From assembly GCA_033064195.1 (NCBI GenBank), contig JARBJD010000517.1:1-38105 (forward strand): DNA of 38,105 nucleotides. The letters are read 5' to 3'. The position numbers and the translations under genes were made by a program. The notes under the pieces are model-generated. The model did no database searches. It had not been told where the DNA came from and saw nothing but the letters and a program-made list of their open reading frames with translations. Position 1 is the stretch's first letter, and each line of letters begins with the position of its first letter. Shown here piece by piece: positions 29,059 through 38,105 of this stretch. The stretch comes from Blattamonas nauphoetae (lineage: Eukaryota; Preaxostyla; Oxymonadida).

Positions 29059-29448
29059 ATGAATCCAACTGAGTTGTACAACGAAAGACGTCGAGTATGT
29101 TCAGAACAAGCATTAATTGAATCAATGAGAGAAGAGAACTGTTCACTAGTCTCTGAGTATGTCAGAAATAATGTGCCGGTGACGTATGTTCATGAGGGAG
29201 TTGAATGGAGAATAAAACCAAAGTTGTGGAATCAAGGAAACAGACCTCACATAGCAAAACGTCGACACTACACTCAATCATTCGTCGAAAATGAACTGAA
29301 GAAATATAATTGTGAGCTCGTCGGTGAGTACACGAAAGTTCTGGTTCCATTCACATATCGAGAGATTGGCGGAAGTGAAGTGTTCAGAATTAGACTTGAT
29401 TCCTGGCTAAAGGCAACGATAAAGCCCCATCAGAGAAAACAGAAATAA
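29059..29448 (+). CDS. Terminal two-repeat protein
   Basis: 129 residues, open throughout. Two repeats: QALIESMREENCSLVSEYV to WNQGNRPHIAKRRHY, then YTQSFVENELKKYNCELVGEY to WLKATIKPHQRKQK. The N-terminus MNPTELYNERRRVCSE is shared with the fibre gene at 3641, and nucleotide similarity between the two ends inside the first repeat. The gene lies directly upstream of the polymerase (43 bases). The family is unknown. The basic tails and repeat plan suggest nucleic-acid binding, for instance at the terminal repeat that encodes it, but this is inference. Confidence 0.7.
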   Translation: MNPTELYNERRRVCSEQALIESMREENCSLVSEYVRNNVPVTYVHEGVEWRIKPKLWNQGNRPHIAKRRHYTQSFVENELKKYNCELVGEYTKVLVPFTYREIGGSEVFRIRLDSWLKATIKPHQRKQK

Positions 29449-29473
29449 ACGCTCAACTTTTTTTATTTTCGGA

Positions 29474-29491
29474 TTTTTTAATTTGTAGTAA
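29474..29491 (+). promoter_or_regulatory. A/T promoter box before the polymerase
   Basis: TTTTTTAATTTGTAGTAA abuts the ATG at 29492. The same box precedes the left polymerase start at 21081. Confidence 0.6.
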
Positions 29492-32400
29492 ATGGCGGCG
29501 ACACTGAAATTTGTCACAGACAGCATCACGAAAATAAGAGAGCTATTTCCAAACACCACCTTTGAATTCAAGGATGAACATGGCTATGATCGAACATATA
29601 ATCCAAACATTAGAAACTACCAACATCATCGTGCATATCTCCTGTCAATGCTCAAGAATCCAGATCTCCATTTTGAAGGAGAGATAAGGAATATTACCAA
29701 CTATCAGATTGATGATTTTATTCACAAACTGGAAGAGCACAATAACAACGCAATGATGAATGAAGAAGACAGCAAAGCAAGAATGCAAATCATGAAAGAA
29801 AATCCAAGAGTGAACAAAGATGAACTGAAAAAGCAAGTGTTCAAAATGACGTGGAAACTGAAATCAATTGAAGAGAAGCTGATGGATCATTGGATGAAGA
29901 ATCTGTTAATCATTCAGAAGAAAAATGAACAAATGGAAAAGAGAGAAGTGCAGACATTTGAGGGATTTGAAGAATGCATATTATTAGCTGAACCACGAGA
30001 CAAAGCAGCATTCAATTCTTGTCTCATGGATGCACGAAGGAAGTTCAAAAAGAATGAGGTCGAGAAGGTTGAGGATAATGGAAAACCATATCAGTTGTAC
30101 TTCCACAATCACTTGAAGAACGTTGAAGAAATCACAACCTTCATTAAAGCAGTGTTCGACAAAGAGAAAGATCATCCATTCAAGATTTGTATTGACTTTG
30201 GAAAGATCATCGAGAGAAAAGACAAAGATGAGACAACTTACAATGACTTCAGACCAGAATTAGAGAACACATCGAAGAGTTTTCCGACAGTGATCAGAAG
30301 TGCAGGAGACATCAATGAGTACTCAAAATATGCGATCAATCTGATCAAAGAATCTCAAGAGAGAACACTGATGGATACGAAGACAATGTACATCGCATTT
30401 CACTCCATTCTGGTTGCAGTCTATCGATTTCCAGTTGCAGGAAAAGCTAATGCAATTCTCACTGAACACATCAAAACGAGGAATGTTCGATACATCGATT
30501 CTGAGTACAACATCTGTTTCTTTCAATCATTATCGTTCCTCACACTTCCTGAGGTTCCTGGCAAGAAAATATCAATCAATATGAGAAACGTTGAAGCAAA
30601 GAGATTGTTCGCTGTACATAAGAAGCTGACCCATCTCAAACCACATCAACTGACTGAGCACTTGCGCAACTATCCTGGATTTGATATTGCATGTGATATT
30701 GAGAAAGCAATGATTCAATTCAACATCACAGTTCACATTTATGAATATGACGAAGACAAGAAGCGGTATTTCCTCAGTCAATCGTACATCAACGAGAATG
30801 ATGATGCACTTGTTCTTCCAATTCTGATGATTCCACTGACGGCAACTCTCGTCCATGTGATGTTCATTGTTGACCCTGAGAAAATCACTGGATACAAGCT
30901 CTGTCCGTATTGTCAGTCAAGAGGATTCCAAGTGAAGAATAAAAACTTCAGTAGAGATTTTGAGAAGCATCTCAGAGAGTGCAAAGAACTTGATGGAAAA
31001 CATGTGAAGAAGATCTCACTTGATAAGACACCAAGACCATATGTTCCACATATTCTCAACAATAGAACATTTGAATTTCTGATGGCACACAAGAGACAAG
31101 ACGAATTCAAACCAACACAATACTACATCACTTACGATTTCGAAACCATGGAAGATCTCATTCTTGACAATTTATTCTCTGATGACAACACTCAACTGAT
31201 CTCACATTTGAAACCTCTCTCTGTTGCATCAGCAATTAAAACAAAATCAGGTGTGAAGTCAATCTACTTTGATCTTCGAGATGGAAAGGACTTTGTGAAG
31301 CAATGGATCAGAGAACTCTTCAGATATGCTGAGACAGTACGAGATGACAACTACTACGAAGACCCGGAAATACCCTCACAAAATGAAGTCAGTGTGATTG
31401 GATTCAACAGTTCCAGATTCGACATCAATCTCATATTCCGTGATCTCGTTGACAAGGATTGGAAAGTGGTGAGCTTCCTTGGATCAACAACAAAGTACAA
31501 ACAAGTACTGATCCGACATGAGAAGACACAACAGGTTCTTCGGTTCATCGACATGATGTCGTATACCGGACCAATGACTTTGGATAATGCAGTCAAAGCT
31601 TTCGGAGGAAACACTACACTCCAGAAATCATTCTTTGCTTACGAATCATTTGATTCATCAGACTACGATACAGTGCTGAGCAAACAAGAACCATTCTCCA
31701 AATATGAATTCTATTCGAGTCTGAACAACAGTGAAATGTCCGACAGTGACTACCAAATGTACCTTGATGATTGGAACAAACAAGGATTCAAGAACCGTTG
31801 GGAATATCTGAAATTCTACAACATCAGAGATGTCGAATGTATGATTGCACCTCTGGACAATCTGATTGATCTGAACTTCCAATACAAAGTGGATAAGTTG
31901 CACAATCTCTCATTGTCAGCCAACGCTTCTGCAATCAAATATGCGTGTGCCTACAAAGACTTTGATATCGACGATGATTTCAATGGAGTGGATCAATCTG
32001 GAGAAATAAAAATCACCAAGCAATACTGGAAGTACAAAGTTGCATCGTACATCTATCAAGACCAGAAAGCTCATCGCAGTACTGACAAAAATGTCACTGA
32101 AGCGGATTACGACTGGTTTGTTCAACAGTGCAAGAGAGTGTGCTACATCTGCAAGTGTCACTTCTCACAAGCAGTGCGACCAACACTGGATAGAATCGAC
32201 AATTCGAAAGGACATTCTAAAGAGAACGTGAAGATCTGCTGTGATTACTGCAACACATACAAGTCAGACAAAGATGAACATCTCACTCGATTGAGAATTC
32301 AACTTAAGAACTATTGCATCTGGAAATCATTACCTATGACTCTGACACATGAGCAAACCTATCACAAACTGAGAGCAGCAGTGACTGGTGGATTATCGAA

Positions 32401-33898
32401 TGTTCAACATCGACAGAACATCAAAGACGTGACTCCAATCAATCACTTCACTTATGAAGACGGAAGAGTTCTCTCAAAAGATACAGAACATAAAATGACT
32501 CATGTCTGTGGTGTTGATTTTAATTCTCTCTACCCAAGTGCTTTCTCCTCAATCAAGAACAAAAACAATCCATACACTAATCACAGAATGTACATGCCAG
32601 GAAGATGTTTGTACACAGCAACAGGAGATAAAGAATGCCGTAAGATTATTGATGACAAGAATCAGAAGACACTATTCGTAGCAGAACTGAAGGGACACAT
32701 AGACGAGAAGTACATCAACGATTTCATTAACTTCCCACCAATCTTTAGAAACATTGTGGTCAATACGACAGAAGAGAACATTGGAGAGAAGACATATTCA
32801 TTGATGAAGAAACATGGATTGAAGACTGATGACAAACAAAGAAAGCTAACTCAACTCTTGAGCACACACGATCAGTATATGTTCTTTTCGACATACTATC
32901 TGTGGTTCCTCATCGACTATTGCCACTTCATTGTCGACGACATTAAGACTGTAATGGTATTCTCGAGACATGCTGGATTCGAACCATTTGTGACCTCATT
33001 CATGAATGATAGAATCGAAGCAATGAAGGTTGGAAACAAAGGAAAAGAACAATTCTGTAAGACCAACCTGAATGGAAGTTACGGATATGATGGAATGAAC
33101 ACTGAGAAGTACAACTCAATCACAATCTGCAATGAGAAGAGAACATACTTGAAGCAAATGATGAAAGGATTTGTGGCAACAAGAGAGATCAATGAGGACA
33201 ACTACATTGTGATCGAAGATCGAGAGAAAGCATCATGCAAAACATGTCTGCAAGAAGCAGTATTCACACTCGACAATGCGAAGTTCTGGTATCTGAATTT
33301 CATCTACAATTTCATGTACAAGTGTCTAGATATGAACAAGATTCACTTCTGTGAGGGAGATACTGACTCTGCATATTGGGCAATTAGTGGAGATCCGAAT
33401 GCTGGTATCCATCAACAGTTTGAACACGTGATTGCTGACAAAGAATTCTATGATGAGCACAAATACGAATGGTTCCCCAATCCTGAAAAGGGAGTTGATG
33501 ATGAGAAGAAGTTGTTGGGATTAGCAATTGAAAAGGAAGGTGAACAGATGATCTGTCTTGCACCAAAGTGTTACTCTCTCGATGAGAAATGTAAGATCAA
33601 AGGAGTGTCTCTGAAGAAAACCAACATCACGAGTGACGATTATGTGAAGTGTCTTACTGGAGAGAAAACTGTGACAACTACACTGAACTTCACCGTAAAA
33701 CGGTTCAAGCATCATGATGATGCGTTTCAGACGAGAAGAATCGTGAGCGAAGAGAATATAAATGGATTTGAGATTGCGAAAATACAACAACAGAAACTCA
33801 GTCTCAGTGGAATCCATCTGAAGGCAATTGTACTTGAAAATGAATCGTGTCCTCCATTCATTCATGGACTGAAAGCTACTGATTATATTATTGAATAA
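29492..33898 (+). CDS. Protein-primed family B DNA polymerase
   Basis: 1468 residues, open throughout. N-terminal helical region (1-320). A protease-like block near 335-465 (SEYNICFFQSLSFL, VHIYEYD, HVMFIVD) of the kind seen in other Polinton polymerases, ending in a zinc site (CPYC about 470, then H and C about 495). Exonuclease motifs: I (YDFETMED, about 547), II (GFNSSRFD, about 636) and III (YNIRDVE, about 775). An HNH-like insertion at about 882-930 has paired CxxC sites (CYICKC, CCDYC). Palm motif A is DFNSLYPS (about 1008), motif B is KTNLNGSYG (about 1190) and motif C is EGDTDS (about 1288). The A-B interval carries a TPR1-like insertion, the mark of protein priming. It replicates the element from protein-capped ends. 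Confidence 0.92.
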   Translation: MAATLKFVTDSITKIRELFPNTTFEFKDEHGYDRTYNPNIRNYQHHRAYLLSMLKNPDLHFEGEIRNITNYQIDDFIHKLEEHNNNAMMNEEDSKARMQIMKENPRVNKDELKKQVFKMTWKLKSIEEKLMDHWMKNLLIIQKKNEQMEKREVQTFEGFEECILLAEPRDKAAFNSCLMDARRKFKKNEVEKVEDNGKPYQLYFHNHLKNVEEITTFIKAVFDKEKDHPFKICIDFGKIIERKDKDETTYNDFRPELENTSKSFPTVIRSAGDINEYSKYAINLIKESQERTLMDTKTMYIAFHSILVAVYRFPVAGKANAILTEHIKTRNVRYIDSEYNICFFQSLSFLTLPEVPGKKISINMRNVEAKRLFAVHKKLTHLKPHQLTEHLRNYPGFDIACDIEKAMIQFNITVHIYEYDEDKKRYFLSQSYINENDDALVLPILMIPLTATLVHVMFIVDPEKITGYKLCPYCQSRGFQVKNKNFSRDFEKHLRECKELDGKHVKKISLDKTPRPYVPHILNNRTFEFLMAHKRQDEFKPTQYYITYDFETMEDLILDNLFSDDNTQLISHLKPLSVASAIKTKSGVKSIYFDLRDGKDFVKQWIRELFRYAETVRDDNYYEDPEIPSQNEVSVIGFNSSRFDINLIFRDLVDKDWKVVSFLGSTTKYKQVLIRHEKTQQVLRFIDMMSYTGPMTLDNAVKAFGGNTTLQKSFFAYESFDSSDYDTVLSKQEPFSKYEFYSSLNNSEMSDSDYQMYLDDWNKQGFKNRWEYLKFYNIRDVECMIAPLDNLIDLNFQYKVDKLHNLSLSANASAIKYACAYKDFDIDDDFNGVDQSGEIKITKQYWKYKVASYIYQDQKAHRSTDKNVTEADYDWFVQQCKRVCYICKCHFSQAVRPTLDRIDNSKGHSKENVKICCDYCNTYKSDKDEHLTRLRIQLKNYCIWKSLPMTLTHEQTYHKLRAAVTGGLSNVQHRQNIKDVTPINHFTYEDGRVLSKDTEHKMTHVCGVDFNSLYPSAFSSIKNKNNPYTNHRMYMPGRCLYTATGDKECRKIIDDKNQKTLFVAELKGHIDEKYINDFINFPPIFRNIVVNTTEENIGEKTYSLMKKHGLKTDDKQRKLTQLLSTHDQYMFFSTYYLWFLIDYCHFIVDDIKTVMVFSRHAGFEPFVTSFMNDRIEAMKVGNKGKEQFCKTNLNGSYGYDGMNTEKYNSITICNEKRTYLKQMMKGFVATREINEDNYIVIEDREKASCKTCLQEAVFTLDNAKFWYLNFIYNFMYKCLDMNKIHFCEGDTDSAYWAISGDPNAGIHQQFEHVIADKEFYDEHKYEWFPNPEKGVDDEKKLLGLAIEKEGEQMICLAPKCYSLDEKCKIKGVSLKKTNITSDDYVKCLTGEKTVTTTLNFTVKRFKHHDDAFQTRRIVSEENINGFEIAKIQQQKLSLSGIHLKAIVLENESCPPFIHGLKATDYIIE

Positions 33899-33904
33899 AC
33901 ACAA

Positions 33905-33921
33905 ACTTTATTTTTGAATAA
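33905..33921 (+). promoter_or_regulatory. A/T promoter box before the integrase
   Basis: TTTATTTTTGAATAA abuts the ATG at 33922. The left copy has TTTATTTTTGTATAA at the same place, so only one base differs. Confidence 0.55.
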
Positions 33922-36029
<2,108 letters not shown>

Positions 36030-36044
36030 CTTCAATAATGTTTC

Positions 36045-36065
36045 AGATATTTTTATTTCATTGAA
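36045..36065 (+). promoter_or_regulatory. A/T promoter box before the coiled-coil gene
   Basis: CAGATATTTTTATTTCATTG precedes AAATG. It is identical but for one base to the left copy upstream of 14662. Confidence 0.5.
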
Positions 36066-36425
36066 ATGTCATCACTGAAAATATTAGAACCGTTTGATCC
36101 TGAACAGAAAGAGTTCACAAACATCCACGACTTTCAGAGATACTTGGAGATGAATAGAAAAGAACTGAATGAGTACACAACTCAGAAACTGAATAGGATG
36201 ATCCAAATTGATGGATACAGAATAACAAAAATAAGAGGTGAGATTGCACTGAGGAAACAATATGTTGATGCTTCCACTCCTCCTAATTCACAATCGATTG
36301 ATCAAAGATTGTCTGACATTGAAGAATCAATTCGAACGCTCACAGACACTCTCAGCATGAGGCTTCGAAGTTTTGACGAGACGATTGGCAACCTTATCCA
36401 AGAATTAACAGACCCTTCTGATTAG
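36066..36425 (+). CDS. Small coiled-coil-like protein
   Basis: 119 residues, open throughout. It matches the 108-residue protein at 14336-14662 closely, with 11 extra residues (TLSMRLRSFDE) in the C-terminal helix. These are encoded by the 33-base insertion at 36348-36380, which carries the reverse form of the micro-repeat. The helix is heptad-like on both sides of the insertion. It overlaps the convergent ATPase gene by 21 bases. The function is unknown. Confidence 0.6.
   Translation: MSSLKILEPFDPEQKEFTNIHDFQRYLEMNRKELNEYTTQKLNRMIQIDGYRITKIRGEIALRKQYVDASTPPNSQSIDQRLSDIEESIRTLTDTLSMRLRSFDETIGNLIQELTDPSD
36348..36380 (+). repeat. 33-base in-frame insertion carrying the micro-repeat
   Basis: Absent from the left copy. 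Its reverse complement, with the next bases, reads GTCTCGTCAAAACTTCGAAG then CCTC, which matches GTCTCGCTAGAGGCTTCGAA and the following CCTC of the other copies. The reading frame is kept. Confidence 0.6.
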
Positions 36426-37250
36426 TCCATCTTTGTTGATCTCATTCAGTGCTACTCCATCAGTGTTGTATCGAAGAATGACTGCTTCACATTTTTGTTT
36501 CCTTTGGTAGACATTCCAGAATTGTCGAATATCAATTGGTGAGTTCAACTGAGGATAGACTCGACTGATTCGTTCTTTGTTGAATCCTCCAAAAATCCAC
36601 ATCGAATCGATGTTTGACTTCATGTCAGCTGACAAACTGAAGAGTTCATGCATAGTCAGAAAGAATGTGAATTTCGGTTGTCGATTCTCTAGTAACAAGT
36701 CCATCATTGTCATTCTATTTTTGGATGTTCTACGTTCCCCAAGAATTCTGCGACAGTCATCCAAGAGGATAATCGTTTGGAGATTCTTAACTGAGAAATC
36801 ATCAATGTAAAGAGCATCAAAGAGATCATCTCTGCATTCATCAGTAATTCTGTTTTGCCACTGGTTGTCAATGATCTCTTCATATGCAGCTTTCGATTCA
36901 GATAGTTCCAACAGAAATGGAAGTGCATCATCGTATTTGACTTTCACATATGGAACGTTCAGTATTGGTTTAAATTTATCGAAGGTTGGATCAATGTTCT
37001 TATCAGTCACGAAGACAAAGAGGTGAAACAGTTCATTTCTGACTTGAACATTTTGGAGTTTGGCAACTTCTCGAAGAGCATTGAAGGTCTTTCCACTTCC
37101 TCTGTTTCCAACAAGGACATTAACACTATTGCGATTGAAATTTAAGTCTGGATGTATTTGTGATTGCACTTCATGAGAAACATTCCTACTTGATGCTTCA
37201 CTCAATTTGGCATTCACGTATGCTGTAAGCGATATTGGAGATTTCTTCAT
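36405..37250 (-). CDS. FtsK/HerA-type genome-packaging ATPase
   Basis: 281 residues, open throughout. Walker A is VLVGNRGSGKT (about residues 45-55), Walker B is TIILLDD (about 158-164), and the FTFFLTMHELFSLSAD sensor-like region follows. It is nearly identical to the left copy but lacks the 12-residue N-terminal insertion found there. It reads against the flow of its neighbours, converging on the coiled-coil gene and diverging from the 320-residue gene, exactly as in the left copy. Expected role: loading the genome into the capsid. Confidence 0.85.
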   Translation of the reverse strand: MKKSPISLTAYVNAKLSEASSRNVSHEVQSQIHPDLNFNRNSVNVLVGNRGSGKTFNALREVAKLQNVQVRNELFHLFVFVTDKNIDPTFDKFKPILNVPYVKVKYDDALPFLLELSESKAAYEEIIDNQWQNRITDECRDDLFDALYIDDFSVKNLQTIILLDDCRRILGERRTSKNRMTMMDLLLENRQPKFTFFLTMHELFSLSADMKSNIDSMWIFGGFNKERISRVYPQLNSPIDIRQFWNVYQRKQKCEAVILRYNTDGVALNEINKDGLIRRVC

Positions 37251-37311
37251 TTGTGATTTAACTCTAATTAAAATATACTTTTGGTTTTTTTATTTTGTAT
37301 GAAAACACACA
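37251..37311. promoter_or_regulatory. Bidirectional promoter
   Basis: A 61-base divergent gap with the same boxes as 13414-13474 (TTTTTTTATTTTGTATG on the plus side, TTTTAATTAGAGTTAAATCAC on the minus side). Confidence 0.6.
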
Positions 37312-38105
37312 ATGTCACAAAAGATAGTGTACGTTCAACCACAAAGAAAAGCACAAGCGAAGAAACCAAGAATGAGATACGGACCAGAGACTCAAGCAGC
37401 ATTGAAACGTATCTATGCCGACGATGATATTCAAACCAGACGCAATGATGTTCTGTGTAGTCTTCCATCAGCACGTGAGTATATTCAGAGAACAGGACGA
37501 AATTGGACTGCGAAAGTAGAACAATATGGACAAGTTCCTGATGTGATGGTCTACGATAATGATACTGGAGATTTGATTGCAGTCAATGGTGCCATGCTAA
37601 CTCCATACAACAGTAGACCAGTCAAAGAGACTTACTATGCAATGAATCCAACTCCAGATATGCGAAGACAGAAACCATACACATCATTCAATCAAGAGAA
37701 TGGAAGGAGAATCAAAGCTGTACATCGGAATTTCCTCAAGAATGGAACATACGATTTGCCAACCAATTATCGAGACATCAGCTATGAAGAGATGAAGACC
37801 AAACGATCTCAACAACCATATGCAACAATGAAGAGAGCTGTTGGTGAACACATGACAGACACATTGGGAATAACTCGTGCAAATCGAAGCAATCCAGCTG
37901 ATCCCAGCAAGAATGTGTTAGACAATATGCTGTTCAATTCAATTCAATCACAGATTGCATCACTGATGTGGGATCAATGGCTTCATGATCATGTTCAGGA
38001 CTACAATCCCAGTATGAAACAAAAGAAAGCCTTCAAAGATCAGATTTATCCAGTGTTTCTCCAAATGATCACCAAGATACAACGTATTTATCGGAATACC
38101 GTACG
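37312..38105 (+). CDS. Unknown conserved Polinton protein, partial at window edge
   Basis: Counterpart of the 320-residue protein at 12451-13413, starting MSQKIVYVQPQRKAQAKKPR. The visible part matches closely over the DVMVYDNDTGDLIAVNGAML segment and the MWDQWLHDHVQDYNP helix. Most base changes between copies are silent, which argues for selection on the protein. The end lies outside the window. Confidence 0.6.
   Translation, partial: MSQKIVYVQPQRKAQAKKPRMRYGPETQAALKRIYADDDIQTRRNDVLCSLPSAREYIQRTGRNWTAKVEQYGQVPDVMVYDNDTGDLIAVNGAMLTPYNSRPVKETYYAMNPTPDMRRQKPYTSFNQENGRRIKAVHRNFLKNGTYDLPTNYRDISYEEMKTKRSQQPYATMKRAVGEHMTDTLGITRANRSNPADPSKNVLDNMLFNSIQSQIASLMWDQWLHDHVQDYNPSMKQKKAFKDQIYPVFLQMITKIQRIYRNTV

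Overview
This is eukaryotic DNA built almost entirely from mobile elements. It holds two Polinton/Maverick elements (large DNA transposons with capsid genes, a retroviral-type integrase and a protein-primed family B DNA polymerase). They lie in opposite orientation with their polymerase ends facing each other. The left copy (about 225-24066) is complete in outline but decayed, with roughly ten breaks. The right copy (from about 24067, running off the window) looks much fresher, with only about one to three breaks in the visible part. No host gene was recognised and the host is not identified. Polinton genes show no introns. A DNA transposon nested in the left copy has intron-like gaps of only 42-46 bases, and the flanks are rich in T/A simple sequence, as in nematodes and some protists.

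Left copy, read inward from its left end: a long terminal region (225 to about 3790) with a small repeat-protein gene; a fibre-like gene ending in a Peptidase_S74 chaperone domain (3641-4679); then, on the minus strand, a small unknown gene, two paralogous capsid-type genes (5171-6859 and 6943-8801), two small amphipathic structural proteins, a gene split by a 2.2 kb Mutator-like element (10040-12254), an unknown 320-residue gene, the packaging-type ATPase (plus strand), a small coiled-coil gene, the integrase (14729-16651) and the polymerase (16675-21081). Two further repeat-protein genes lie in the right terminal region (21092-21550 and 23375-23968), separated by 1.8 kb of simple repeats, a 357-base direct repeat, hairpin repeats and tRNA-like sequences.

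Right copy: its terminal region (24067-29058) carries a 1.9 kb foldback element with a 424-base MITE nested in one arm. It also has a pyrimidine-to-purine strand switch and a degenerate tandem array of about 138 bases per unit. After it come a repeat-protein gene, a full-length 1468-residue polymerase, the integrase with a (GAT)n expansion, the coiled-coil gene, the ATPase and the start of the 320-residue gene.

The gene sets imply a virus-like cycle: polymerase for replication, integrase for insertion, and ATPase, capsid proteins and fibre for particle assembly and attachment. Nearly every gene starts directly after an A/T box of the form TTTTTATTTT..TATAAATG, so the elements seem to carry their own promoter code. 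The least familiar features are a recurring short sequence around AGAGGCTTCGAACCCTCC that sits in-frame in several genes, a small repeat-protein family encoded in the terminal regions, and the S74 fibre.
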